Below, piece after piece: positions 35,388-44,349 of a DNA stretch of 64,000 bases (the stretch's first letter is position 1; each line of letters starts with the position of its first letter). The position numbers and the translations under genes are program-made. Source of the DNA: Streptomyces mobaraensis (GTDB lineage: Bacteria; Actinomycetota; Actinomycetes; Streptomycetales; Streptomycetaceae); NCBI RefSeq assembly GCF_020099395.1, contig NZ_CP083590.1:4774001-4838000 (forward strand). Reading direction: 5' to 3'. The notes below the pieces were generated by a model. That model ran no database searches. It had not been told where the DNA came from and saw nothing but the letters and a program-made list of their open reading frames with translations.

Positions 35388-36203
35388 TCACCGCTTCCGG
35401 AACGCCACCCTCGCCAGCACCCCCGCCACCACCAGTGCCACGACCGCCAGCACCACGAGGTCCGGAACGGCGTTGCCGAGGCGGGAGGCGGTCTCCTCCA
35501 GGCTCGCCTCCTGGTCGGCGTCGAGAAGACCGGGGAGCCCGGTGGTCCCGTCGTACCGGAGGAAGAGGATGCCGATGGCGATGAAGAAGAGGCCGGAGAG
35601 GAGGGAGGTGGTGTGGAGACGGAGGCGGCCCATCCGGATCTCGCGCCCCCTGAGCCAGCCACGGGTGCCCAGCCGGAAGCGGTCCCAGAACAGGGCGAGG
35701 ACGAACAGCGGAAGGGCCATGCCCAGGGCGTAGACGGCGAGCATGGCCGCCCCCTGGAGCGCCTCGCCGCGCATCGCCGTCATGGCCAGGACCGAACCGA
35801 GGATCGGCCCCGCGCAGAAACCGGCCAGCCCGTACACACAGCCCAGCAGGTAGGTGGAGGCCGCCGTGCGCGGGGTGATCCGGCCGGCCGCCGCCTGGGC
35901 CCGGCGCGAGGCGAAGCCCAGGCCGAGGATCTGGGCGGCGCCCAGGGCGATGACGATCCACCCGCCGGCCGTCACGAGCGCCTCGCGGTGGCCGTTGAAC
36001 AGCCGGCTGGCCGCGCTGGAGGCCGCGCCCAGCGGGACCAGCGTGGTGGCGAGCCCGAGGTAGAAGACGCCGGTCCGGGCCAGCAGCCGGCCCGGGCTCG
36101 CGAGCGAGTAGGCGAAGAACGCGGGCAGCAGCAGGGCGCTGCACGGGCTGACCAGGGCGAGGACGCCGCCGAGGAACGCGGCGAGGTAGCCGATGTCGGT
36201 CAT
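35388..36203 (-). CDS. CcdA/DsbD-like thiol-disulfide membrane transporter
   Basis: 271 residues with six or seven membrane helices. Two conserved cysteines lie in VSPCSALLLPAFFAY and AGFCAGPILGS, which transfer electrons across the membrane from cytoplasmic thioredoxin. The start overlaps the stop of the DsbA-like gene (ATGA), so the two form one unit. The likely job is reducing or recycling the DsbA partner or cytochrome c thiols. Confidence 0.9.
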   Translation of the reverse strand: MTDIGYLAAFLGGVLALVSPCSALLLPAFFAYSLASPGRLLARTGVFYLGLATTLVPLGAASSAASRLFNGHREALVTAGGWIVIALGAAQILGLGFASRRAQAAAGRITPRTAASTYLLGCVYGLAGFCAGPILGSVLAMTAMRGEALQGAAMLAVYALGMALPLFVLALFWDRFRLGTRGWLRGREIRMGRLRLHTTSLLSGLFFIAIGILFLRYDGTTGLPGLLDADQEASLEETASRLGNAVPDLVVLAVVALVVAGVLARVAFRKR

Positions 36204-37087
36204 GCGCCCGGTCCGCCCTTCGGCTTCCCGGAGTCCTCGGTGGTCTGCGGGGTCCTGGCGGCCTTGGCCAGCCGGGCCTGTTCGACGGCCGCCTCGAACT
36301 CCTTCATCGGCTGGGCCCCGGCGAGCGGCCGGCCGCCGACGAGGAAGGACGGGGTGCTGCTGACGCCGAGGCGGTAGCCCTCCTGCTGGTCCTTCTTCAC
36401 GGCCTCCTCGGCGGCGTCGCTCTTCATGTCGGCGCGGAAGCGGTCGAGGTCGCCGACCCCGGCGGTGCGGGCCATGTCGACGAGCTTGTCCTCGGCCAGG
36501 GCGTCGCCCTTGCGGGTCTTGGCGTAGAGCTCGTCGTGGAACTGCCAGAAGCGGCCCTGCCTGCCGGCCGCCCAGGAGGCGCGGGCGGCGCGCTGCGAGG
36601 GATCACCGAAGATCGGGAAGTTGCGGAACTCGATCCGCAGGACGCCCTCGTCCACATACTTCTTGATCAGTTCCGGCTGGCTCTCGCGGGTGAAACGGCC
36701 GCAGAACGAACACTGGTAGTCGGCGTACTCCACCAGCACCACGGGCGCGTCCGGCTTGCCGAGGGCGAGCGGATCGCCCTTCTCGCGGCGGCTGGTCATC
36801 CGCTCGGCCTCGTCGAAGAGGGGCTGCTGGGGGTCGGGGGAGGCGGTGGCGGCGGGCTTGGCGCGATCGTCCGAGCCGCCGGAGCCGCCGGAACTCTTGG
36901 CGATCGCCAGGCCCGCGGCGACGACCGCCACGACCAGGGCGGCGCCCGCGCCCACGGCGGCGAGCCGGCGGCCGGTGGTGGAGGAGGCGGCCGGGGTCTT
37001 CTTGGCGGACGGCGCTTTCTGCCCGTTCTTCGGGGTGCGCGCGTTCTTCTTGTCGGAGCGCGCGTTGTTCTTGCTGGAGGGGGACAT
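36200..37087 (-). CDS. DsbA-family thioredoxin-fold protein
   Basis: 295 residues from ATG 37087. A Lys/Asn/Ala-rich cytoplasmic tail (about 40 residues), one membrane anchor (LAAVGAGAALVVAVVAAGLA), then an extracytoplasmic DsbA-like domain. The redox motif is CSFC in YADYQCSFCGRF, and the cis-Pro loop is GVSSTPSFLVGG. It would form or shuffle disulfides in exported proteins with the coupled CcdA-like partner downstream. Confidence 0.92.
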   Translation of the reverse strand: MSPSSKNNARSDKKNARTPKNGQKAPSAKKTPAASSTTGRRLAAVGAGAALVVAVVAAGLAIAKSSGGSGGSDDRAKPAATASPDPQQPLFDEAERMTSRREKGDPLALGKPDAPVVLVEYADYQCSFCGRFTRESQPELIKKYVDEGVLRIEFRNFPIFGDPSQRAARASWAAGRQGRFWQFHDELYAKTRKGDALAEDKLVDMARTAGVGDLDRFRADMKSDAAEEAVKKDQQEGYRLGVSSTPSFLVGGRPLAGAQPMKEFEAAVEQARLAKAARTPQTTEDSGKPKGGPGA

Positions 37088-37164
37088 GGTGGGCGGAGCT
37101 CCCAAGGTCTCTACGGAATCCAGGCATGCCGGAGTACGGCCCGGCGCGGGCCGTACGGGCGGGT

Positions 37165-37623
37165 CTAGATCCGCAGGACGGGGAGGAGCTCGGCGCTGCC
37201 GACGAGCGACGCGGGCGGCGCCCGGGGGACGCGGGCCCGCGGTGCCGGGGCCTGCGGGAGCGGCGTGCGCGCGGTGGCGGACGCGGTCAGGGGGTCGGTG
37301 GGGGCGTGCGGGACGACGACCTCCGTGCCCTTCTGCGGCACGTCGAGCGGCCGGCAGCTCCCGCCGCCGGTGTCCTGGTCGCTCCGGACGGAGACGACCG
37401 CCGCTCCGGTCGGGGACGGCGCCTCCGGCCGCGCCGCGGTGAGCGGCCGGGCGGTGGCGGCGGCCGGTGCCGGGCCGGACGGACGGGAAAGGGCCGAGCC
37501 GGAGAGGGGCGAGCCGGAGAGGGCCGGACCGAAGAGGGTGGGGCCGGCGGAGGCCGGGCCGAGGACGGCCAGCAGGAGCAGCAGCATCAGGCCGGCTGCC
37601 GAGGGGCGGCGCCGCTGGGGCAC
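37165..37623 (-). CDS. hypothetical secreted protein
   Basis: 152 residues. The start was chosen at GTG 37623 because AAAGGAG lies 7 bases upstream. The signal-like segment LMLLLLLAVLGPASAGP is followed by a low-complexity Ser/Gly/Pro/Leu region (GPALSGSPLSGSALSRPSGP) and a Pro/Ala-rich remainder with one Cys. It lies just upstream of the DsbA-like gene on the same strand. I recognise no family. Confidence 0.55.
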   Translation of the reverse strand: MPQRRRPSAAGLMLLLLLAVLGPASAGPTLFGPALSGSPLSGSALSRPSGPAPAAATARPLTAARPEAPSPTGAAVVSVRSDQDTGGGSCRPLDVPQKGTEVVVPHAPTDPLTASATARTPLPQAPAPRARVPRAPPASLVGSAELLPVLRI

Positions 37624-37697
37624 GTGGCTGCTCCTTTCCGCCGACTTTCCCGACGTCGTTCGTGACGTCCTTCCTGACGTCCGCTGGTCTCCGCTAC

Positions 37698-37733
37698 GCA
37701 GAAGGCCCCTCACCGGAGTGAGGGGCCTTCTGC
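37698..37733 (-). terminator. terminator of tRNA-Lys copy 2
   Basis: Perfect 15-bp stem (37698-37712 with 37719-37733, core GAAGGCCCCTCA) and 6-base loop, directly after the tRNA 3' end. It resembles the hairpin after copy 1 but is not identical. Confidence 0.8.
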
Positions 37734-37739
37734 TGTCTG

Positions 37740-37813
37740 TGCGCCGCCAGGGACTCGAACCCCGGACCCGCTGATTAAGAGTCAGCTGCTCTAACCAACT
37801 GAGCTAGCGGCGC
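37740..37813 (-). tRNA. tRNA-Lys(CTT), copy 2
   Basis: 74 bases identical to the copy at 34095-34168, anticodon CTT, no encoded CCA. TAGTAT lies about 14 bases upstream as candidate -10. The leader TGCTGAC just before the 5' end is shared with the other two copies. Confidence 0.97.
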
Positions 37814-37886
37814 CTGCTGACGAGATAAATACTACCTGGTCCCGAGGGGTGCTTCGCACCACCCGCCGCTCGCGGTCACTCCGGCC

Positions 37887-38648
37887 TCATCGGAGGGCCA
37901 GGGAGAGCAGCATCGGAGCGGCGTGCCGGTTGAGCGCGTCCGCCGCCTGGCGGAGCCGGTGGGCGTGGGCGAGCGGCAGCGAGAGGGCGAGGCAGCCGAC
38001 CCGCTTGCCCGCCGTGACGGGGACGGCGGCGCAGACCGTGCCCACCGCGTACTCCTGCAGATCGAGGACGGGCACGCTGGCGGGCTGCGCGGCGAGCCGG
38101 GTGAGCAGCGTCTTCTCGTCGGTGATCGTCCGGGAGGTGAGCCGGGCGGTCCGGTGCCGGGAGAAGTGGTCGCGCCGGTCGTCGTGGTCGAGCTGGGTGA
38201 GCAGGCACTTGCCCAGCGCGCTGGCGTGGGCGGCGGTCCGGAAGTCGACCCACTCGTGCACGCGGGGCGTCCCCGGCCCGTCCGCGTACTGGGTGATCCG
38301 GACCTCCCCGTCGACGTACCCGCTGAGGTAGACGGCCGCGCCGACGGTGTCCCGCAGCCGGGCGAGTGCCCGCTGGAGCCGGCCGGCGAGGGCGGCGTCG
38401 CGGTCGCCGCCCGTGGTCAGCAGGGCGAGCGCGGGGCCCGCGGCGTAGGCGTCCTCCCCGACCCGGGTCACGTACCGCTCGCGGCGGAGCATCGCCAGCA
38501 GGTGGGCGAGGCGCCCGGCGGGCAGGCCGGACTCCCGGGCGAGCTGGGCCTCGCTCACGCCGCCGGAGTATTTGGTGACCGTCTCCAGGACGCGCAGGGC
38601 GTGCTGCACCGAGTGGAACGGTGTGATCGGCTCGGGCTTGAGCGCCAC
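37887..38648 (-). CDS. IclR family transcriptional regulator
   Basis: 253 residues. The N-terminal winged helix is [19 protein letters not shown] ... [19 protein letters not shown]. The C-terminal effector domain has [14 protein letters not shown] and the closing [19 protein letters not shown] pattern. It is divergent from the LLM flavoenzyme gene and may regulate it. The effector is unknown. Confidence 0.92.
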   Translation of the reverse strand: MALKPEPITPFHSVQHALRVLETVTKYSGGVSEAQLARESGLPAGRLAHLLAMLRRERYVTRVGEDAYAAGPALALLTTGGDRDAALAGRLQRALARLRDTVGAAVYLSGYVDGEVRITQYADGPGTPRVHEWVDFRTAAHASALGKCLLTQLDHDDRRDHFSRHRTARLTSRTITDEKTLLTRLAAQPASVPVLDLQEYAVGTVCAAVPVTAGKRVGCLALSLPLAHAHRLRQAADALNRHAAPMLLSLALR

Positions 38649-38985
38649 GGTCTCCCCTTGGCTGGTCGCGCGGGTTTCCGCTTCTCACGATAGGGCGAAG
38701 CGGGCCGCGCGGAGAGGGTGTTGCGCGAGAAGGGGAGGCTCCGGAACGCTCCGGGCTGTGGGGCTGGTCGGGGGCATATGCCGTCGGAATGCCGTCGGTA
38801 TGTCGGGGTGGGCGGCCGAAGTGGCATCCGGCGGGGGAATAAAGCGGAGAGCGGCTCCGGTTCTCTTCCGGCGGGACCGGTGGCAGGACGTCCCCGCGGC
38901 GCTCTCAGGGGTGGCCGCGGCGCGCTCCCGGACCCACGACAGAGCAGCGCGCACCGCGCGACGGCGAGCAGGGAGGCGGGCCACC
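38649..38985. other. divergent region between IclR and LLM genes
   Basis: About 337 bases. No recognisable gene; open frames here are Arg/Gly-rich without ribosome sites. It must carry both promoters, but I see no clear palindrome. Confidence 0.45.
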
Positions 38986-40092
38986 GTGGCCGACGAGCAC
39001 GACGAGATCATCCGGGCGACCCCTCGTGGACGCGCCCCCGTCCCCCTGTCCGTCCTGGACCTGGCCACCGTGGGCGCCGGCCGTACGGCGCGGCAGGCGC
39101 TGGAGACCACCGTCGAGCTGGCCCGGCTGACCGAGCGGCGCGGCTACCACCGCTACTGGGTCGCCGAACACCACTCGATGCCCGGCGTCGCCAGCTCCTC
39201 GCCCGCCGTGATCCTCGCCCATCTCGCGGCCCGGACGGACCGGATCCGGCTTGGTTCCGGAGGGGTGATGCTGCCCAACCACGCGCCGCTGGTGATCGCC
39301 GAACAGTTCGGCACCCTGGAGGCGTTCGCGCCGGGGCGGATCGATCTGGGCCTCGGGCGCGCGCCGGGCACGGACGGCGCCACCGCCGCCGCCCTGCGCC
39401 GGGCGGACCGGCTCGCGGAGGGGGCGGACGAGTTCCCGCAGCAGCTCTCGGAGCTGGTGCGCTTCCTCGACGACGACTTCCCGGACGGCCACCCCTACGC
39501 CCGGATCCACGCCGTGCCCGGACCCGTCCAGGGCCGGGTGCCCGGCGGCGTACAGCGGGCCGACCGGCCGTCCGTCTGGCTGCTCGGCTCCTCCGGGTTC
39601 AGCGCCCGGCTCGCCGGGGCGCTGGGGCTGCCCTTCTCCTTCGCCCACCACTTCTCGGCGGCCAACACCGTCCCGGCCCTCGACCTCTACCGCGCGTCCT
39701 TCCGCCCCTCGGCCGTCCTCGACCGCCCCTACGCCAAGATCGGCGTCCAGGCGCTGGCGGCGGACGACCCGAAGGAGGCGCGCCGCCAGGTGCTCACCGG
39801 GGCGCTGTCCATGCTCCGGCTGCGCCGGGGACGCCCGGGGCTGGTGCCGACTCCCGAGGAGGCCGAGGCGTACGAATTCGGCGAGGTGGAGCGGGACTTC
39901 GTCGACGACTGGCTGCGGAACGTGGTCTACGGCACCCCGGACGAGGTACGGGAGGGGCTGGACGCGCTGGTGCGGCGGACGGGCGTCGACGAGCTGATGA
40001 TCACGGCCAATGTGCATGGCGCGGACGCCCGGTTGCGCAGCTATGAGCTGATCGCGGACGCGTACGGGATGCCGGGCGCCTTCGGCGCGTAG
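38986..40092 (+). CDS. LLM class flavin-dependent oxidoreductase
   Basis: 368 residues from GTG 38986 (GGGAGG about 9 bases upstream). Luciferase-like motifs: [59 protein letters not shown] and [17 protein letters not shown]. This belongs to the MsnO8-like branch of the family, which uses reduced FMN. Substrate unknown. Confidence 0.92.
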   Translation: MADEHDEIIRATPRGRAPVPLSVLDLATVGAGRTARQALETTVELARLTERRGYHRYWVAEHHSMPGVASSSPAVILAHLAARTDRIRLGSGGVMLPNHAPLVIAEQFGTLEAFAPGRIDLGLGRAPGTDGATAAALRRADRLAEGADEFPQQLSELVRFLDDDFPDGHPYARIHAVPGPVQGRVPGGVQRADRPSVWLLGSSGFSARLAGALGLPFSFAHHFSAANTVPALDLYRASFRPSAVLDRPYAKIGVQALAADDPKEARRQVLTGALSMLRLRRGRPGLVPTPEEAEAYEFGEVERDFVDDWLRNVVYGTPDEVREGLDALVRRTGVDELMITANVHGADARLRSYELIADAYGMPGAFGA

Positions 40093-40796
40093 GGGGCTGG
40101 GGCGTTGGGATGCGGCCGGCCTGCTCGGCTCGGCCGGCCCGACCGGCCCACGCTGCCCGATCGGAGTGATCAGCACACTCGGCCCGACCTGAGTGACCGG
40201 CGTCGCCGGCGGAGTCGACGCCGTGCGGCCGGGGCGCTGGGCGCACGGCCGGTCAGCTCCGGGCACCTGCCCGGCCGGCCGGGCATACAGGCATACCGGG
40301 CCACCGGGCGGGCGGCCGGTCGCACCGGGGGTGCCGGGTGGGCGGCCGGTCACATCCGGGCGCGGCCCGGCCGGCCGGGCGCACCGGGGAGCCGGGGGGA
40401 GGGGCGGCCGGTCTGCCGGGGAGCCGGGAGGCGGCCGGTTGTGCCGAAGGTGGCCGGTTGTGCCGGGCGCCGAACAAGGCGCGGCGCGCCGGGGCGCCCT
40501 GGGTGTGGGGAGGGCCGGCGTGTGCGGCCCGCCGCGTGCGGTGTGCCCGGCCGGGACGGGCGTGTCGCAGTCCGTGCCGCGTCGGCGCACGCGGGCGTGT
40601 GGCTCGGCCGTCACTTGCGCCCTGCCCAAGAAGGTGCGCCCGAGGGCCCTGGGTACAGGCAGGGTCGGCGTGTGCGGCCCGCCGCGTTCGGCGTGCCCGG
40701 CCGCAGATGGGCGCGCGGCGTCGGTCGCGTACCGCGTCAGCGCACGCGAGCGCATGGCCCGGCCGTCGTTCGTGCCCGGCTCGGGGCGCGCGCGGC
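40093..40796. other. 704-base non-coding stretch with repeats
   Basis: No convincing gene in six frames. The first half repeats GCGGCCGGT with CACCGGG variants at irregular spacing. From about 40473 to 40785 a unit of roughly 155 bases (starting AACAAGGCGC or AAGAAGGTGC, and containing GGCGTGTGCGGCCCGCCGCG) is present twice in tandem with point differences. It separates the LLM gene from the end of the convergent c-di-GMP gene. Confidence 0.7.
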
Positions 40797-42557
40797 TCAC
40801 ACCGCAGCGCGCGCCCCCACCCCCAGCAGCGCGGAGATCCGGTCCGCGCCCACCGGGCGGGAGTAGAACCAGCCCTGCCCGGTGTCGCAGCCGATCCGCC
40901 CCAGGCGTTCCGCCTGCTCCGCGTTCTCCACGCACTCCGCCGTCACCGTCAGCCCCAGCCGGTGCGCCAGTTGCACCAGGGCCTCGACGATCGTCTCGTC
41001 CGCCGGGTTCGGCGGTTCGTCGGTGCGGAAGCCGTGGACGAACGAGCCGTCCAGCTTCAGCGTGGAGACCGGGAGTCTGCTGAGGTAGGAGAGGTTGGAG
41101 TAGCCGGTGCCGAAGTCGTCGATGGCGATGGCGACGCCCATGTCGCTCAGCCGGCGCAGTTGTTGGAGCGGTCGTCCCGCCGAGCCCATCACCGCCGATT
41201 CCGTGAGCTCCAGTTGGAGCAGGCGCGGCGGCAGCCCCGTCTCGGCGAGGATCGCGGCGACGTCCGCGACGAGGTCGGAGTCCCAGACCTGACGGACCGC
41301 CACATTGACGCTGACGACGAGCGGTTCGTCCGGCCGTTCCAGCTGCCAGCGGCGGGCCTGGCGACAGGCGGTCTCCAGCACCCAGCGGCCGAGCGGCACG
41401 ATCGCGCCGGTCTCCTCGGCCAGCCCGATGAACCGATTCGGCGCGAGCGTGCCGAACTGTGGGTGGTGCCAGCGCACCAGGGCCTCCACCCCGCGGACGA
41501 CCCCGTCGCCCAGGCCGACCAGCGGCTGGTACTGGAGGACGAACTCACCCCGGTCGACGGCCGGCCGGAGAGTGCTGGAGAGGGCCTGCCGGGTCATCCG
41601 GTGGGCGTTGCGCTCCGGGTCGAAGAGGGCCCAGCGCGCCTTGCCGTCCGCCTTCGCCCAGTACAGCGTGGTGTCCGCGGCCTGCATCAGCTCGGTCGCG
41701 TGCGTCCCGGCCGCCGGGCGCTCGACGACTCCGATGCTGGCCGACACCGACAGCCGCTGCCCGCCCACCTCGAACGGCCGCTGGAGCGCGGCCAGTACGG
41801 CGGTGGCGAGCGCGACGAGCTGCTCGGTGCCGGCCGACTCCTCCACCAGCAGGGCGAACTCGTCGCCGCCCAGCCGGGCGACCAGATGGCCGCCCTCCGC
41901 GGCGCAGTCGCGCAGCCGGCGGGCCACCGCGCAGAGCAGCCGGTCGCCGGCGCGGTGGCCGAGGGTGTCGTTGACGGCCTTGAAGCCGTCGAGGTCCAGG
42001 TAGCACAGACCGATCCGGGCGTCCTCGTCCTCCTCCGCCGCGGCCAGCGCGGCGGCCAGCCGCTCGAAGAAGAGGCTGCGGTTGGGCAGCCGGGTCACCG
42101 GGTCGTGCATCCGCAGGTGCCGCAGCCGGGCGCGCAGGTCCCGGCGCTCGCTGATGTCCGCGACCGACAGCAGGGCGTCGTGGCCGCCCGGCAGCGGGGT
42201 GACGGCGACCTCGGCCCACACCGCCCGGCCGCCGGGACGCCGCAGCCGGCGCGTGCAGTGGAGCCGGGCCCGGCGGCCGAGCAACACGTCCCGGTACGCG
42301 TTCCAGGTCCGGGAGTCCTCGCGCAGCCCGGTGAACTCGGCCGCGGGACAGCCTTCCAGCCGGGCGGGGTCGGTGCCCAGCAGCGCCCCGAGGGCGTCGT
42401 TGGCGACGCGCACCAGGCCGTCGGCCCCGACGACGGCCATCCCGAGGTGCGCGGCCCGGAAGGCAGCGCGGAAATCGTCCGCGTTGACGTGACGTTGTGT
42501 GACGACGGGCGCCGCCGCGCCCGGCGCGCCGCCCTGGCCGTCGAGGGTTCCGCTCAC
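40797..42557 (-). CDS. cdgA: PAS-GGDEF-EAL c-di-GMP turnover protein (CdgA-like)
   Basis: 586 residues from GTG 42557 (GGGAG 6 bases upstream). A PAS domain spans about 27-140 (FRAAHLGMAVVGADGLVRVA ... SVADISERRDL). The GGDEF domain has an intact active site at 230-234 (ARLGGDEFALLVEE); no RxxD inhibitory site is visible before it. The EAL domain begins at 358 (GVEALVRWHHP) with DDFGTGYSNLSYL and ECVENAEQAE, so the phosphodiesterase residues also look intact. It may make and break c-di-GMP, the ligand of BldD. The gene name is inferred from domain order and neighbourhood. Confidence 0.85.
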   Translation of the reverse strand: MSGTLDGQGGAPGAAAPVVTQRHVNADDFRAAFRAAHLGMAVVGADGLVRVANDALGALLGTDPARLEGCPAAEFTGLREDSRTWNAYRDVLLGRRARLHCTRRLRRPGGRAVWAEVAVTPLPGGHDALLSVADISERRDLRARLRHLRMHDPVTRLPNRSLFFERLAAALAAAEEDEDARIGLCYLDLDGFKAVNDTLGHRAGDRLLCAVARRLRDCAAEGGHLVARLGGDEFALLVEESAGTEQLVALATAVLAALQRPFEVGGQRLSVSASIGVVERPAAGTHATELMQAADTTLYWAKADGKARWALFDPERNAHRMTRQALSSTLRPAVDRGEFVLQYQPLVGLGDGVVRGVEALVRWHHPQFGTLAPNRFIGLAEETGAIVPLGRWVLETACRQARRWQLERPDEPLVVSVNVAVRQVWDSDLVADVAAILAETGLPPRLLQLELTESAVMGSAGRPLQQLRRLSDMGVAIAIDDFGTGYSNLSYLSRLPVSTLKLDGSFVHGFRTDEPPNPADETIVEALVQLAHRLGLTVTAECVENAEQAERLGRIGCDTGQGWFYSRPVGADRISALLGVGARAAV

Positions 42558-42582
42558 CGCTCGCTCCCGCGTGGCAATCGTT

Positions 42583-42600
42583 CCGCACCGTATGGTGCGG
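42583..42600. promoter_or_regulatory. hairpin in the cdgA-like leader
   Basis: CCGCACC-GTAT-GGTGCGG is a perfect 7-bp stem with a 4-base loop, 26 bases upstream of the GTG start. It could be an operator or affect translation. Confidence 0.35.
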
Positions 42601-42828
42601 CTTTCATGAGTCTCGTACGCGTGGTCGAATTGACGGCATTCGGCCGCCGGTTGGGGCAATCCATGCTGCAAATGTGGCGATCATAGGGCTCGTGCGGGGC
42701 CCGTTCCAGCGGCCGGGTCTCGATCAGGGGAGCCGCGACCCTGGATTCGACCGTTTCTGTACGTCCATGCCCGCTCGGGGCCGAGGCTGCATGGGCGTGC
42801 ATCTCGATGACATCTCGATTGACCGTCC

Positions 42829-42843
42829 GTGACTGAGTGTGAT
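42829..42843. promoter_or_regulatory. BldD-box-like site
   Basis: GTGACTGAGTGTGAT matches the published BldD consensus nTnACnC(A/T)GnGTnAn at every fixed base but one (G for C at position 7). It lies in the divergent gap, 272 bases upstream of the cdgA-like start and 109 bases upstream of the M6 protease start. cdgA is a known BldD target in S. coelicolor. Confidence 0.5.
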
Positions 42844-42952
42844 GTACCCAGAAGTCGGCCCAGTCACTCGACCGGGGGACCGGAACAGGGCATAACCCTA
42901 CAAACCGCCTGAGGGTGGGAGAGGTGTCCCGATTCCGTCCCGGGAGGTCGAC

Positions 42953-44188
42953 GTGGTGCGTCCGCAGACACCCAGGGGGGTGGAGCGGTCCGGGCTGCGC
43001 CGGCTGTGGGCGGTGCTGACCTGCCTGTGCGCCATCGCGGCGACCCTGGTGGCGGCCCCCGCCCGGGCCGTCGGGCCGGGCGGCCCCTGCGCGCTGCCCC
43101 GCAGCGACGCCCACCACTCCGAGGGGCTGGACACCCGGAACCCGTCCTACCCGCGCGCCCTCGGCCGGCTGGACGCCGTCATGGTCTTCCTCTCCTTCCC
43201 GGACTCCCGGCCGGTCGCCACCCCCGCCCAGCTCATGGCGGACCACTTCCCCGGCACCTCCCGGTTCTTCGAACGGGCCTCGTACGGCCGGTTCTCCGTC
43301 CGCGCCCACCCCGTGGACCGGTGGTTCCGGATGCCCCGGCCCTCCACCGCGTACCGGATACAGCGTGACTGGGACGGCGAGCTGCGCACCACCTATCTGA
43401 GGGACGCCATCACGGCCGCGCGCGGCGCCGTGGACTTCGGCCGCTACGGGCTGGTCTACCTGGTCGCCGACCCGGACGCGCCCGGGGTGGACTCCGACGC
43501 CACCAAGGTCGTCAACCTGGAGCGGCCGCTGGAGGTCGACGGCGCCGAGCTGCGCCGGGTCGTCACCGTCTTCGAGCACCACCCGCCCGACCGGAACGTC
43601 CTCGCCCACGAGACGGGGCACGTCCTGGACCTGCCCGACCTCTATCACCGGCCCTCCGAGGGCAAGGGCGACTGGGACACCCACGTCGGCGACTGGGACC
43701 TCATGGGCAGCCAGTTCGGGCTGGCCGCCGACCCCTTCGGCTGGCACAAGTGGAAGCTGGGCTGGCTCGACGCCCGGCAGGTGGACTGCGTCCTCGGCCG
43801 CGGCGGCGCCGTGCACACCGTCCAGCCGCTGGAGGCCCCGATGCGGCCGGGGGACACCCGGACCCGGCTGGTGGTGGCCAGGACCGGGGTCAGCAGCGCC
43901 GTCGTGGTCGAGGCCCGGACCGCGACCGGCAACGACGCCGCCACCTGCACCGAGGGCGTGCTGGTCTACCGGGTGGACAGCGAGACGCCGTCCGGCGGCG
44001 GTCCCGTGCAGGTGGTGGACGGCCATCCCGGCACCCTGGCCTGCCCGGGGGAGGCCGTCTACCCGCCGCTGGCCGACGCCCCGCTCGGGGTCGGGGAGTC
44101 CCTGACCGTCCCGGAGGGCGGGATCCGGGTGGCGGTACGCGGGCGGGCGGCGGACGGGGCGTGGACGGTCCGGGTCAGCCGGGAGTGA
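42953..44188 (+). CDS. secreted M6-family metalloprotease
   Basis: 411 residues from GTG 42953 (GGGAGG upstream). Signal peptide with cleavage near ARAVGP. The zinc motif HETGHVLDLPD (219-229) gives the HExxHxxxxxD pattern, followed by GDWDLMGS as a Met-turn-like segment, as in immune-inhibitor A relatives. The C-terminal beta domain has two Cys pairs. It would degrade extracellular proteins. A clear terminator and tRNA-Lys copy 3 (opposite strand) follow. Confidence 0.9.
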   Translation: MVRPQTPRGVERSGLRRLWAVLTCLCAIAATLVAAPARAVGPGGPCALPRSDAHHSEGLDTRNPSYPRALGRLDAVMVFLSFPDSRPVATPAQLMADHFPGTSRFFERASYGRFSVRAHPVDRWFRMPRPSTAYRIQRDWDGELRTTYLRDAITAARGAVDFGRYGLVYLVADPDAPGVDSDATKVVNLERPLEVDGAELRRVVTVFEHHPPDRNVLAHETGHVLDLPDLYHRPSEGKGDWDTHVGDWDLMGSQFGLAADPFGWHKWKLGWLDARQVDCVLGRGGAVHTVQPLEAPMRPGDTRTRLVVARTGVSSAVVVEARTATGNDAATCTEGVLVYRVDSETPSGGGPVQVVDGHPGTLACPGEAVYPPLADAPLGVGESLTVPEGGIRVAVRGRAADGAWTVRVSRE

Positions 44189-44215
44189 CGTTCCAAGGGA
44201 CTCCCGGCAAGGCAC

Positions 44216-44247
44216 GAAAAAGCCCCTCCACCGAAGTGGAGGGGCTT
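44216..44247 (-). terminator. rho-independent terminator of tRNA-Lys copy 3
   Basis: 12-bp stem (44220-44231 with 44236-44247, core AGCCCCTCCAC) with loop TTCG on the tRNA strand, followed by a short U-tract (TTTTC at 44220-44216). It may also stop transcription from the M6 protease gene. Confidence 0.85.
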
Positions 44248-44257
44248 CCTCTGTCTG

Positions 44258-44331
44258 TGCGCCGCCAGGGACTCGAACCCCGGACCCGCTGATTAAGAGT
44301 CAGCTGCTCTAACCAACTGAGCTAGCGGCGC
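44258..44331 (-). tRNA. tRNA-Lys(CTT), copy 3
   Basis: 74 bases identical to the copies at 34095 and 37740. The candidate -10 TAGAGT, about 14 bases upstream, contains the TAG stop codon of the preceding gene (44350-44352). Confidence 0.97.
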
Positions 44332-44349
44332 CTGCTGACAGAGAAGACT

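Noticed and set aside
34162..37740. Integrated element bounded by tRNA-Lys copies 1 and 2
   Set aside because: The genes between are ordinary chromosomal types (NlpC/P60, CcdA, DsbA), and I see no integrase, excisionase or replication gene.
38905..40935. 676-codon open frame on the minus strand
   Set aside because: It is antisense to the LLM oxidoreductase and the repeat-rich gap; composition is Arg/Pro/Gly/His-rich with no domain, as expected of a shadow frame in GC-rich DNA.
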